From a virus, in IMG/VR virus record IMGVR_UViG_3300028829_006319, positions 1 through 48,601 of that record: 48,601 nucleotides of DNA; one strand, 5' to 3'. A program made the translations under genes and the position numbers. The number at the start of each line of letters is the position of its first letter. Position 1 is the first letter of the stretch. The notes beneath the pieces are model-generated. The model ran no database searches and was not told where the DNA came from. It saw only the letters and a list, made by a program, of their open reading frames with translations. Shown in pieces: positions 40,301 to 45,175 of this stretch.

Positions 40301-42899
40301 TGATGTCTGTATCGTTGTTGAAGGTAGCGACACCATCAAAGGTAGATGAAGTTCCTGTGCTGACAACAAATGTGGGTCCTGTGAACTCTACATCATTCGT
40401 GGCCGTCACATCCTCATTCAGAGTGACCAGACCATCAATGGTTGTGTCTGTCGAAGCACTGACAGCAAAGAGAGCGCCGTTAATCGTTGTGTTGTTATTG
40501 AGAGTAGCGGTCCCATCAAAGACCGATGGCGTTGCTGTACTGATGCGGAAGAGACTGCCATTCAAATGCGTTGTGTCATTGATGACAACGGGCTTGTTGA
40601 AGGTCGTGTTGTTCTGGAATGTTGCGGTTCCTTCAAATTCAGATGCTGTAGTATTTCTTACACGGAAATGGTTTCCATCAATTTCAGTATTCGCACCGTT
40701 GATATAAACACTGTCATTCATTGTGACAGTATCATTCATTGTTACGGTGTTATCTGTGACTACTGTTCCTTTGAAAGTAGTTGCTGTATCTTGACTGATT
40801 GTAAATGTAGCGCCAGTGAAATCAACTGTATCTGTAAGAGTGACAGGACCATTTGCTATGATTTTTGAACCAGCAGCCCAAGTAGTTGTGTCCGATGAAA
40901 TAAAAAGGTCATTTGTAAAATAAACATGACCATTGAAATCTGTTTGTGCATTATTAAATGTAACAGGCTCTGTGAATTCAGTTACTGTATTGATTGTGAT
41001 TGACCCACCATTGAAAACAGTTGTTGTTTGGTCAAGTGTAAAGTCAATATCATAGTAGTTTACATCACCATGAACTTCTGTTGTGGTGTTTGAAGAAAAA
41101 TAAACTTCATTTCCGTCAAATCTTGAATTTGTTGTTGAAACTTCAAACTTTTCTGAACTGAAAGATGTATCTGTTTCTAATTTCAATGGTGCGGAGAATG
41201 TCATTTCACCAGTATCTTTATCAACACCGATTGATTGACCACCAATGTAAAGCGTCAAACCACTCAGATAAAGATCTTTCCATGGTCGTTGAAGTGAACC
41301 TAAACTGTAAACAGCATTTCCTGTCGGAACAAGGTCACTGTTAATTCCAGCAACAGTAGGAACATCAACACCCTCTGCTACAAATCCAAGATGACTGTTA
41401 TTTGCAAAATGAACTATGTTATGATGCTCAACTTCAGAATAATTTTTGACAACACCATTGACTGTATAAACTTCATCACTATCAATTACATGATATTTTG
41501 TACCAACTGTTACTTGATTACCAGTAAATTGTAGATGTTCTGTATTGACTGTACCAAAGTGAACTTCAGCATCTAAATCTTCAATATCAAGAGTTGTGTT
41601 TAGACTTTCAAGTTCAAAGTCATCAAGTTTTGCGTAAGTGTTAAAGCTTCTTACATCAACTTGATTCAAAATTGCTGTGGTGTTAAATGATCGAAGTTCA
41701 AGGTCATCAATTTCAACTTCAACATCACCAAGGTCAGCTACAACTTTATTCGAAGTGATATTTGTGTTTGCGTTATTGATACGAATATCACCTAACCATT
41801 CAAGAACCGTGTCTGCTGAACCAATGACCATAGGTCCAGTGAACAATGTTTGAGCATCAATCTGAACATTTCCATACTTCGTTAGATGGAAAAGATAACC
41901 ATCAATATAACTGAAGAGTGTTCCGTCTGTTGTGAAAAGTGTGGTTGTGTCCCAGGTGTTTCCAGCAGCAACTGTTGTGATGTGCAAATATTCTTGAAAG
42001 TGTAGATTCTCATGATCTACAAAGAATTGATTTGCAACTTCAAGTGTTTGGCCTACAGATAGATTTGTGGTGATACGAGTGTTCGCATCAACAAATAGAC
42101 TATTCGCATCCGTATCAAAGAAGAATCTTGGTGATGTTTGAAACTCCTCAAGATCATTACCGAGAAGGACTCGATGCCGATCGAAGAAGTCTCCGCCAGT
42201 TCCACCTCGATGAACGTCCAACACACCTGACGTATCTTGGTTTAAATTTAATAAAGTTCCTTCACCAAGTTTAATTTCTTGTAGACCCAAACGAATTGAG
42301 TCATTTTCTAACATTAGATTGGTGACAGACTTTTGTCGAAGTGAAGAACTACCATCAGGGAAGAATTCAACTACACCACTGATTTCTCGATTTTCAAATT
42401 TGTTTGTGGTGTCAACAATAAGGATTTGTCCAGGTGCTAAGGATTCCTCATCAAAGTTTAGAAGGAATCTTTTTGTTCTTTCGTCAACATAATCCTTGAT
42501 TGCTTTCGAAGAAACCAATTTATTATCCGCAACATTAGGCAGATTATTTGCGGTGATGATTTCTTCAACATCTTTTGTGACAAGGATTCTACCATTGATG
42601 CTGATTTGACCAAAATCAAGAAAGTCAATATGATTATTGGCATCTGCCACAATGACATTGTTGGGATAAACAGTTCCAGCATGAACCGTTCCATCGGCAT
42701 TCAGAACATCTGAAAATAGTTTGAGGAATGCATTTCCACCAATGGTGATTGCTGGTTCTCCTGTGTTCGCATTACCGATGAAGAGTCGGTCTGATGCGTA
42801 AGAGTAGGCTAATTCTGCTCTTTGTAAATCAGTATCAAGGGGAACAGCAGTTTGAGTGGAACTTTTGATGAGTATTTTAGAAACAATATTATCTGCCAT
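22344..42899 (-). CDS. Giant tail/baseplate fibre, 6851 residues, pentad-repeat beta-helix
   Basis: One uninterrupted 20.5-kb frame. Residues 1-45 (ILIKSSTQTAVPLDTDLQRA and on) resemble the phage tropism-determinant/fibre N-terminus that binds the baseplate. A HRGGTGGD fibre motif lies at about 230. Residues 920-990 hold the 'VQ.MVVEDNIIVVGSNN...FSARYKDEG' module of T4-like fibres. From about 1000 the chain is built of pentads, A[TDN][LI]xN-like, e.g. ANNLT-SNNAT-LNYAT, as in pentapeptide-repeat beta-helices. Three higher-order cassettes recur: STFGHLE (about 16 copies), 'KTDDTSGEKV' (about eight, residues 3400-4030) and 'DLGS...F..LYLSG' collars (six). A Gly/Ser linker is at about 5795-5810. 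The C-terminus is still in pentads, with no tip or chaperone domain. The protein is late and host-range related; the adhesin tip is unknown. Confidence 0.85.
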   Translation of the reverse strand: MADNIVSKILIKSSTQTAVPLDTDLQRAELAYSYASDRLFIGNANTGEPAITIGGNAFLKLFSDVLNADGTVHAGTVYPNNVIVADANNHIDFLDFGQISINGRILVTKDVEEIITANNLPNVADNKLVSSKAIKDYVDERTKRFLLNFDEESLAPGQILIVDTTNKFENREISGVVEFFPDGSSSLRQKSVTNLMLENDSIRLGLQEIKLGEGTLLNLNQDTSGVLDVHRGGTGGDFFDRHRVLLGNDLEEFQTSPRFFFDTDANSLFVDANTRITTNLSVGQTLEVANQFFVDHENLHFQEYLHITTVAAGNTWDTTTLFTTDGTLFSYIDGYLFHLTKYGNVQIDAQTLFTGPMVIGSADTVLEWLGDIRINNANTNITSNKVVADLGDVEVEIDDLELRSFNTTAILNQVDVRSFNTYAKLDDFELESLNTTLDIEDLDAEVHFGTVNTEHLQFTGNQVTVGTKYHVIDSDEVYTVNGVVKNYSEVEHHNIVHFANNSHLGFVAEGVDVPTVAGINSDLVPTGNAVYSLGSLQRPWKDLYLSGLTLYIGGQSIGVDKDTGEMTFSAPLKLETDTSFSSEKFEVSTTNSRFDGNEVYFSSNTTTEVHGDVNYYDIDFTLDQTTTVFNGGSITINTVTEFTEPVTFNNAQTDFNGHVYFTNDLFISSDTTTWAAGSKIIANGPVTLTDTVDFTGATFTISQDTATTFKGTVVTDNTVTMNDTVTMNDSVYINGANTEIDGNHFRVRNTTASEFEGTATFQNNTTFNKPVVINDTTHLNGSLFRISTATPSVFDGTATLNNNTTINGALFAVSASTDTTIDGLVTLNEDVTATNDVEFTGPTFVVSTGTSSTFDGVATFNNDTDINGSQFSVSAGTHSFIHGKLTVNDAVDINAKVTVNNEIQVADNVLIEKDLTIGRNLFVQGNTVQIDVQTMVVEDNIIVVGSNNDADAVDLGFSARYKDEGVGAYAGIFRKAADKKFHLFRKYGTEPGVTMGDYQLATLVGDFEANNAIVSSGEMEKLDIDNSHFHHSTASNIVADIIEGTNFFLDGGTANNFVISNSHFEINTANNFTGTNVFLTTGTITDFDVEDMRSNNTVSTNVHSTFGHLETYTANDITTTNFDFQQGYLADIDVENMRSNNVVETNFDSRHGYIQDVDVEDMRANNVVSTNTHSTFGHLETFTANNITTTNFDSRQGYLQDIDVEDIRANNVVTTNVHSTFGHLEDYTANNVNTTHFESRHGYLEDIRVYDANVENMYVYDFDFYKGEIELVNVKNAQIDDVTITDFRFVDGRMNNVYDSNNITATNTYFTHGTLEDFDVEDVRANNVVSTNVHSTFGHLETYTQNNITTTNFDSRQGYLQDIDVEDIRANNVVSTNVHSTFGHLENYTANNITITNFRLEKGYIEDYEIEDVIANNVTTTNFNTKHGDLEDIDVEDMRANNVVSTNTHSTFGHLETFTANDVTTTNFKSYDGYLENIDVEIMRSNNVTTTNFDYKHGDLEDIDVEDMRANNVVTSNTHSTFGHLETFTANDVTTTNFNSRQGYLQDIDVEDMRANNVVSTNTHSTFGHLEDFTANDISVTNFEYEKGHIENATANNLTIDNSTLNYAILNHATLEGITVTGSATTKSTFDDSTANNVVVNYSTFQHGNLSNVQFEDVEGEFLTATNVFLTSGTITDFDLEDIHANNVTATNTYFTTGTLEEFVANNITTTNFDSRQGYLQDVDVEDIRANNVVTTNVHSTFGHLEDYTQNNITTTNFDFQQGYLADIDVEDMRANNVVSTNTHSTFGHLEEFTANNITTTNFEFSQGDLEDIDVEDIRANNVVSTNVHSTFGHLEDYTQNNITTTNFEFSQGDLEDIDVENMRANNVVSTNTHSTFGHLEIFTANDFTATNVTLDTGTITNFDIYNSRVYDTQIVDETSANNLVSNNAIINDAIAHRLHSNYATIDYAVSNNLISNNATLYSGEIYNSLIQFSEIRNSKIIESQIVEESSANNLLSNNATINDATAYRLASHYADLLSADIHTANAENFTANNFTGTNFFLTKGTVDDFLIENSHFEKNTANNFTATNVYLTTGTITDFDVENVRANGIVSTNVHSTFGHLETYTANNFTATNVFITTGTITDFDVENVRANNVISTNVHSTFGHLEEYTANDLTATNVYLTTGTITDFDVENVRANNVVSTNVHSTFGHLEEYTANEFTVTNFDLTNGEITNVDVETIRANNLTATNITMDTGTIDVVNISDSNIYDSYANNLTSNNMTINKAQISGAVLKDVELESISITGAVTTKSTFDDSVANNVVVNYSMYQHGNLSNNHLELSTANNFVSTNTHSTFGHLETFTANDFTVTNFEAEKGYLEDIDVEDIRANNVTLTNSEFTTGHLEAFTANNLTLTNFKLQYGTIEDYSIEDVIANNVNTTNFVTAHGDLTDIDVEDMRANGVVATNLQLTTGHLESFTANTFTVTNFEAEKGSLEDIHVEIAEANNVTATNVYLTTGTIDYFKGTHIEITDDFKANNVELNHGKIYDFDIYNSRVYDTQIVEQSSANNLLSNNATLNFAEINDTIVHRLTSYDATIENAVANNLTSNNATLNLAQFNYATANNLTSYHAEVFDADIDDSHITNSTGDHFTATNVFLTTGTFDQFTITQSMLRNSDFEDSDANNIAIENSEIGNTTFNDLEGDRLTVRVLNANNVTLNHGSLNDFDIRNSRIYDTQIIEESSANNLVSNNATLTNATIQNSTTENATINNAVANNLTSNNATLHDPKLYDVTAERVSVTTGTIENIDLLTSDISNGTMEGTSITDVSIEESKIGNTSINDITANRVDLTTGEIEDYHIGNTTFNDVEGDRLTVRVLSANNVTLNHGELFDFDIRNSRVYDTQIVEESSANNLVSNNATLNYATIYNSTTEKATINEAIANNLTSNNATLYRADIYNSDLETGTIRDFEISLSSGTDVDLDTGTIENYTIKTSTIQNSNTLNVDLHTGEVNNYHIVASTMDDTDITNSSFETGTIDQTTITNSTIDSTTVKNNFVPFDTNVDLGANTQRFNDAYIANELNLGLAVMRINTDGHIDFVNQAGENVRLADYAMKEDAAASIVTETAYVGSSFSGTVTANTITVHEGSIANVTITNADIYSSRVYDTQIVEETRAEQLYSNNATITNARADNLFSNNATIINATAENLKSSNTNIHFAVIHNSEIRNSTIIESTIVDETVANNLVSNNATLNFATINDATAVNMTSNTAILNHATINDALANNLTSNNATLFDASLIGQTTVIGDLIPNEADTYDLGSLLKPFRHMYLSGNTLFVGGEAITLTGEGFKFDADLAEYSKTSEQAEHLETNTADVNILTANEAEIWELTTSNTSVEDLTVGKTITLDGFGMSVVDGELKFTERLADYYLKTDDTTGEQVTTNNLDAANAIIDILEANTGSVETLTATDVTVSNHLSSPRLQATQSLQVGSAYVTIDGDSKIHFSTELSDYYTKSELDTQINTLDVDADTGTIDNLTTTDLTSANSITVNGITMTSEGGELKFSERLADYYLKTDDTTGEQVVTKNLHAANAFIDVIDANTGVIDDLTSTNLTTTDLTASSTITIDGITLQKDGDGLKFSANLVDYFKKTDDTSGEKVSTNNLHASNAFVNFIDANVAEIDDLTTIDLEAHNSITVNGIELTKVGDKLKFSADLEDYYKKTDDTSGEKVTTQNLHAANAFIDVIDANTGVIDDLSSTTMSSVTVEADTSITVDGITMTAEDGKLKFNADLVDYFKKTDDTSGEKVTTQNLHAANSFIDVIDANTATIDDLTVIDGTITELESTNGSFTTVETTDLTATDLVATNSITVNGIEMTSEGGALKFNADLVDYFKKTDDTSGEKVTTNNLHASNSFINFIDANTAEIDDLTSVTIGTVDLSSTDLEVANSITVDNITMTAVGGKLKFSADLEDYFKKTDDTSGEKVTTNNLYASNTFIDVIDANSGTIDDLSTTTLSAQTAEVTSIIKLGDAKTATMSIDANGHIKFSERLADYYLKTDDTSADKVETNNLLSINTIAHFIDANVAEIDEITSLSISTANAVIDEGIIKNVYIDNAEIHNSTIYNSQIIEESTAEQLTSNNAVINRATINDAHASYLTSNNATLYEAHIENATANSLTSNNALLYDATTYNSTFNDSIIRGQFVPGVSGGFDLGSASQRFKDLYVANSVQIDNAIFSVTPEGKIKFNVALADYHTKDNADVQIVTQTAVVGSTFSGNVVANTITVHSGAIANVEIRNADIYNSRIYDTQIVEETSANNLVSNNATLNYATIFNADAENIHSVNATLDNVTIHGGTANNITSNNATLHDATITNVEITNVGFDGTFVPLTHDTVDLGTLTEAFRNVFAKDLNLSNSVTVPNATITTANITNSTVGFEDVTLAHLLTANVTQANITTSNTVTAHIDFAYIDRGNTNIHEIGTLNAGIAIVENHTANNLTATNVQFSDMIKLNSTEISVNVDGEIVLNREMVDYTRSTGGKFYVPEIRANNLFSDVHTSTDSNITTAVITTANVTTLNAETSNLEDTFANNVNVTTLDAETSYLQDTFVTNAEIQDANVQSIDVHSGNLTDVVVQDSRIENTNANLVHMNVDTAIMGTVDIDYLTTNNTTLNFATINGGVITGSVLNGVTLTGGAGRIKYFHFIETTSEDMTANNTTLNGGQMNNFGIELTTIANSALNDSTASNVSLTNSDLKDSHIHDATITGHLVPTGNELYDLGTSGMRFRDLYLSGNSAHIGAGTIKVRDAAGTFELSRLFGDDFFIRKIEADLFEANTVGLELANIAFTNIDTEEVANSHIENLTVDSEEVVNSIIEHLTVTTDAIVEYATIHNGQTTNVIASNTHLTVGTITDFEIYDSYANNTMAENTELVKGTIEDFYIGNTSIRNITAANTHTVVGTVDDFDMYNSRANNFTITHTEMNDSDLNRAEIFDSYANNLMAENVELEKGTIENFVIANSIIKLIQANNVELNHGSLYDFDIRNSRIFDTQIVEETSANSLISNNATLTSATIYESTTHNATIYNAVANSLTSNNATLHTGKIHDSDIYDSRIHNSTIIDSQIINESYADSLTSNNATLHVATIHDSTTHNAKIHNAVANNLTSNNATLRTANISDSEIVTTDLYNSTFNNGDLSNVDAVDLRVNDFAATNSTLLDGYANNFQIDNSTANNMTLNDATLKNAKLLGTIIHNLTATAASLDNSSANNMSIVLSSFSNSTIEASEANNTLITNSTANTLTVNDGTLVSGTATDYTISESHLENVTANALFIDYTTANTAVIEYADIVLSETETANIVLAHITDEYVANSFVNYSEIETLEANNVLFTTLTVSGVSELETLNSNNSTLTNSTITSLTVTEDATVNYASIDTMDVDVRSNTVYAYIQDSQIDLTTISDATIIKEIVTESDINTLRAVNTELTGVSEIANTFITKASIENEIVANSFIEDLTSNNVTANTLIIETGDFDQVDIRLLTASQYSELNNVKVITGNADVFTITDATLTDVEIADGEVTGTFDVNMLIGNQVTLETTTANNVTANTVNVGVLTSNNALLTNSMFVDSELTHSTVNNSVVINTNIYSTEIHDSFANNFIANNCTFNFGEINQANLNSVIIDGAVIKSAVFDGGQGAIRNYEIYDSYANNIVLDESWMNRPILNAPIIIGGQIQGANGTLEFFELESTNANNMFVQSSEIVTSHIENSTANALTVTNSTANNLTVTHSTLQDVSIENVALENANANNIVLYNSIINGSTFNNIELNNVRITGFLINDAVTSTGGELTGGSGSGGSGSTSETGALGEDYFYDGGLLIGITIKDGYANNLTSNNAELNFCTFQDGHLQRSTANNMTLNHGSLYDFDIYNSRIHETQIVQDSTAENLISNNAILTNATAENLTSANATISFATILNGVASNLISNNATLNIGAFFDSSANNLTSNNSTFLNGLIDESDIENSAANNLFVENSTIMLSTLDSVEVKNSQANNLTANNSTVKNSVVIDSMIESSEIANNVMKTSEILDSTANNLTANNSTVLHSNIIDSSANNLSIVESVFTDVVMNDSSGNNVTLTHSTFEASEINNSTSFNLTLNNATLNLADMEGGTANAFVTNNSTFLNSTLTSGAISEFEITDSYANNVTANNTTLNHGWIEDFTIANSTFDNISIDNVSISMATITDSELSNTYSNGMVLDSAILNGAILNGALINGITLTGNGDAVISEFEIWNSNLHNVNLIGGTLESFNLANTVVDIDYLENSQLFTSVVESSHVANSTFANSTMSLVNLTDVTANVVTMTNANVSMSHIEGSTANNLTITQSTLADSELTNISIHNLTITGVLTNNASAIEGYSILHSDIQDGNANNLAILDSTFTDGQIANATANVFSANNVTMNHGALYDFDIYNSRIHETQIVNDSEAENLLSNNAILTNATAENFTANNALIKLATIENAVITDAVANNLTSNNATLNDPTIVDMTAENGILQAPTITNGILYSPTIENAEITRTNTAYANNEHTSSNTAIIQHLTASNASIENASIGNTSLYEITIESVHSANASIDVLVANSSTFNVATTYDFIMYDTTMYDTTMDNTHITSANVINLKATTVELENVTANNGVANNFTLNHVYLNHATANNFTIENVSLSNTKMEHVELEGTYANNMVIDNVILNSAILNGAFINGITLSGNGATAVIAEFEIWNSNANNLIIESSSIENTSLANGTMQDYQIYASHLHNSYADYFSANNVTIDGGVIRNVTFDGLAISELRDGLLIDSDIQDSTANNLTANNSTLNTGKMHDYEIFVSTIKNSEMFDSFANNFTANSSTINNSSIYDSEFFDTILDCGTF
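25471..25530 (-). other. Gly/Ser linker within the giant fibre
   Basis: The encoded stretch GGELTGGSGSGGSGSTSETG is unlike anything else in the fibre. It separates a block of pentads from a restarting block that begins YFYDGGLLIGITIKDGYANN. It could act as a hinge or mark a fusion point between two ancestral fibre parts. Confidence 0.7.
30750..32950 (-). repeat. Array of 'LxDYxxKTDDTSGEKV' modules in the fibre gene
   Basis: About eight copies, plus one degenerate (DYYTKSELDTQ), of a module holding LKFSADLEDYFKKTDDTSGE, then a NNLHAANAFIDVIDANT segment and 'IDDL'. Spacing is uneven, roughly 60 to 100 residues. Copies are very close in protein sequence but differ in synonymous codons. Confidence 0.75.
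35880..39610 (-). repeat. Array of 45-residue 'STFGHLE' modules in the fibre gene
   Basis: About 16 copies of TNVHSTFGHLETYTANN, most followed by a TTTNFDSRQGYLQDIDVED-type part, each 45 residues (nine pentads) when complete. Some copies replace the second half with a 'TATNVYLTTGTITDFDVEN' variant. All spacings checked are multiples of five, as expected of a pentad beta-helix. Confidence 0.8.
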
Positions 42900-42945
42900 A
42901 GTTTCGTTATGTTAGGAATTTTAAAAGAAATATTGTAGTTCTTTT

Positions 42946-42953
42946 TATTTAGA
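42946..42953 (-). promoter_or_regulatory. Possible late promoter of the giant fibre gene (TCTAAATA)
   Basis: One mismatch from TATAAATA on the minus strand, 46 bases before the ATG at 42899. The 85-base gap 42900-42984 holds nothing else. Confidence 0.35.
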
Positions 42954-42984
42954 TTTTTCTAACAAAAACAATACGAAATATGAC

Positions 42985-43422
42985 TTATGCCTGCGTTTTC
43001 TTTTCTATCAATTCAAGAAGATCTTTTGTCGAACCTACAACAATATTATTTATTTGAGTATTATTTTGCGTAACCTCATCGTTTTTCTGCTCATCAATCT
43101 TTTTCTTCTTTGCGTGTAGGTCAAGGAGAGAAGTCGAACTATCAACAATATTCTTCATAAGTTGAGAATATGATTCATAGAGTTTGCCGTTTTCGTTGAG
43201 AATTGCGGCTTGTCCTAATTCTTGTAGAACCTCATTTGACTTGAGGATGGTGTCACGAATTGTTTCTTGAGCAAATTCAAAATCATCATCTGAAGAGCCA
43301 CCACTTTCATAGACAGTGACTTCGTTATATTTTGAAACTTTCTGAAGTTTTCTTTGTTGACCTTCTTCAACAAGTTCTTCTGGAACAAAACAAACTTCTT
43401 CAGGTGTGATTCTTTTTGTCAT
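42985..43422 (-). CDS. 16: Small terminase subunit (gp16-like)
   Basis: A 145-residue protein. After an N-terminal part with VYESGG comes the pattern of T4-like small terminases: a DDDFEFAQETIRDTILKSNE helix, LQELGQAAILNENGKLYESY, SQLMKNIVDSSTSLLDLHAK and KKKIDEQ, then NNIVVGSTKDLLELIEKK. In T4 gp16 the same order ends in 'NATVFMGSPTEL'. The protein forms a ring that controls packaging by the large terminase. ATG 43422 overlaps the stop of the membrane protein gene (ATGA). The large terminase does not follow directly; the giant fibre gene does. Confidence 0.8.
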   Translation of the reverse strand: MTKRITPEEVCFVPEELVEEGQQRKLQKVSKYNEVTVYESGGSSDDDFEFAQETIRDTILKSNEVLQELGQAAILNENGKLYESYSQLMKNIVDSSTSLLDLHAKKKKIDEQKNDEVTQNNTQINNIVVGSTKDLLELIEKKTQA

Positions 43423-43946
43423 GGACTCTCTTGATACGCTTTCAGTGGTAATGCTTTTTCTGCTGTAAGTTCAATGAGAGAAAAAGCACCGCCTTTTGAT
43501 TTTGGTGATCCGTCAAGGCCTTGCGAACTAGCACCTTGCTCACCTTGCTCATATGAATCTGATTGACCACCACCATCTACTGGATCAAACTCACCAATCA
43601 TCTGAATGCCCTGAGACATTTGTTGTTGTGCTCGAACTAACTTGTTGTGTTCTTCTTGACTATAAGGTACGATGATTGCTTTTGGAACACTTTCATTTTC
43701 AAGAACTGTCCAAAGATAGATTCGATCATTGTCTTCGTCAATCCAAAAGGAAAGTAAACCAAACTTTCCTTCATCTGTTTTATGAACTGGATAACCAAAA
43801 AGTGAATCCAAATAAAAGTATGTACCACCCGTAAACATGATTGTAAGTGGTATAATATATAGCATATGAATGCTTTTCTTGAGTTCAATCAAGACATAAA
43901 GAAAGACTGAAACGAGAAAAATTGCAATCAAAATTAAGTAAATCAT
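43419..43946 (-). CDS. Membrane-anchored protein of the channel-like insertion (175 residues)
   Basis: Two hydrophobic helices at the N-terminus (MIYLILIAIFLVSVFLYVLI, about 2-22, and MLYIIPLTIMFTGGTYFYL, about 33-51) are followed by a soluble domain with strands (FGLLSFWIDEDNDRIYLWTV, AIIVPYS) and a low-complexity Gln/Gly/Ser tail (QMSQG, DGGGQSDSYEQGEQGASSQG). It starts in an ATGA overlap with the DUF2135-like gene and ends in one with gp16. It may be the partner of the MotA/TolQ-like protein, but it lacks the single-helix plus peptidoglycan-binding form of MotB or ExbD. No family is recognised. Confidence 0.55.
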   Translation of the reverse strand: MIYLILIAIFLVSVFLYVLIELKKSIHMLYIIPLTIMFTGGTYFYLDSLFGYPVHKTDEGKFGLLSFWIDEDNDRIYLWTVLENESVPKAIIVPYSQEEHNKLVRAQQQMSQGIQMIGEFDPVDGGGQSDSYEQGEQGASSQGLDGSPKSKGGAFSLIELTAEKALPLKAYQESP

Positions 43947-44635
43947 AGTCCCCCTCCGTATGTTGGATCATCAGTTTGCCAATTATTATATTGATATGAT
44001 GTTCCTCGTTCAGGATCAGCATTTGCCGGTGGTGCGATTGGTGCTGAAATTCCTCCACCACCGCCACCATATCGACGATTTTTTGCCCTCTCTTCTCTTT
44101 CATGTGATGAGAGAGTAGGTGTTGGATAAGGCGACATTGAACTAGTTGGGCGGTTTCCTGAATAAGAACCACCCAAATATTCCATGCTCTTCATCACAAG
44201 ATTCTTAGGTAGTTCATTGATGTTGAAATATCGCCCATTCTCTTTCATGTGAAAACGAACAAAGGTTTCTTCTTGTCCACGTTGCGTGAATTCTTTTGTA
44301 CCGGCCCAGATTTCTTCATAAGGATTGAGCTTGACCAACTCGAGTGTAACTGTTGTTGCCGACCTAGATCCTACTTCTTTACCAAAGAAATAGTGAGCAT
44401 TGATAATGTATTCGCCTGGTTGAAAGCCACGAATATTGATCACTTCTCGATTGATTTCAAGATATTCTTCGTTTCTTTTTCCCTTACGAATTACATCATT
44501 GCGATGTCCTAAATCATCTTTATCCAAATAAACATAACCAAGACTTGGTTCACGAAAGCCAACCAAACCTTCTGGTCCTTCCATCCAAAGATCCATGTCA
44601 ATATCTCGATCTCCATCCCACTGCAGAATTGCCAT
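43943..44635 (-). CDS. DUF2135/YfaP-like beta-sandwich protein (230 residues)
   Basis: ATG 44635 is preferred over an upstream TTG (44653). The first half resembles the DUF2135 fold: 'AILQWDGDRDIDMDLWMEGPEG', an NDVI segment, INREVINIRGFQPGEYIINA and a HYFFG strand, then TTVTLELVKLNPYEE. In DUF2135 proteins this is 'l.W....DlDLhv..P.G....pG.Y.v.v.yf'. The C-terminal part is low complexity (Pro/Ser, then Gly-rich RYGGGGGG). There is no signal peptide. It lies between the channel-like gene and the membrane gene, so the three may form one complex. The domain call is moderate. Confidence 0.55.
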   Translation of the reverse strand: MAILQWDGDRDIDMDLWMEGPEGLVGFREPSLGYVYLDKDDLGHRNDVIRKGKRNEEYLEINREVINIRGFQPGEYIINAHYFFGKEVGSRSATTVTLELVKLNPYEEIWAGTKEFTQRGQEETFVRFHMKENGRYFNINELPKNLVMKSMEYLGGSYSGNRPTSSMSPYPTPTLSSHEREERAKNRRYGGGGGGISAPIAPPANADPERGTSYQYNNWQTDDPTYGGGL

Positions 44636-44710
44636 GTATTCTGCTTTTTGCAAGAATTAAGTTGAAAAGTAAATCAATAAAAGCCAGGTTGCTGGTGTAT
44701 TGATATCTTC

Positions 44711-45163
44711 TCATTCAACTCCATTCTCAGCCATGACTAACTGACTTTTAATTAACACACTGCTAATCAATCCAATCAGCGTGGTAAGTAGAGCAGTTCC
44801 CATACCACTCGCCATCATACCTAAACTTTCTTGAACTGCTACAGTGTCTGTAATATTCAAATTACCAAATACAGAATAAAGCATGTAGATGAAACCAATT
44901 ACAGTTCCAATCATACCTAAACTGATACAAAGTTCACTGATAAACCATTCTTTTTCATAATATACGACTTTGTTATTTCGAACCTTGTTCCATAATTTAT
45001 AACCAATTACAAATGTGGTTGCTACAAAAAGGGCAGCAATAACGATTGTGAGTTTTGTGAGGTCGTGTGTGTATATAAACATACCAAAATTGAAATACCA
45101 GGCAGTCGAAACGCCGGCAACAATCAGTGTAATTAACAACCACCATTTCAAAAACGTATTCAT
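44711..45163 (-). CDS. MotA/TolQ/ExbB-type proton channel subunit
   Basis: A 150-residue membrane protein. It has two N-terminal helices (WWLLITLIVAGVSTAWYF; LTIVIAALFVATTFVIGYKL) and then the family core: a helix with SLGMIGTVIGFIYMLYSVF and a second helix with GMMASGMGTALLTTLIGLIS. These match the TolQ/ExbB/MotA signatures 'lGLlGTV.Gmi..F' and 'g...AL.tTa.GL'. The Thr residues that line the ion path in this family (GTV and TT) are present. In bacteria such proteins make pentameric proton channels that power TonB, Tol or flagella. It is shorter than MotA and near ExbB in size. ATG 45163 has AGGAG upstream. Its place between neck and terminase genes is odd. Confidence 0.75.
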   Translation of the reverse strand: MNTFLKWWLLITLIVAGVSTAWYFNFGMFIYTHDLTKLTIVIAALFVATTFVIGYKLWNKVRNNKVVYYEKEWFISELCISLGMIGTVIGFIYMLYSVFGNLNITDTVAVQESLGMMASGMGTALLTTLIGLISSVLIKSQLVMAENGVE

Positions 45164-45175
45164 CCGGTTCTCCTT

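Noticed and set aside
22643-42700. Many open frames of 60 to 140 codons on both strands inside the fibre gene
   Set aside because: They are shadows of the repetitive coding sequence: they track the repeats, have no ribosome sites and would be antisense or out-of-frame to a clear single frame.
44711-45163. Zorya-type defence component (ZorA)
   Set aside because: The MotA-like protein is short, lacks the long ZorA tail, and no ZorB-type peptidoglycan-binding partner, helicase or nuclease is nearby.
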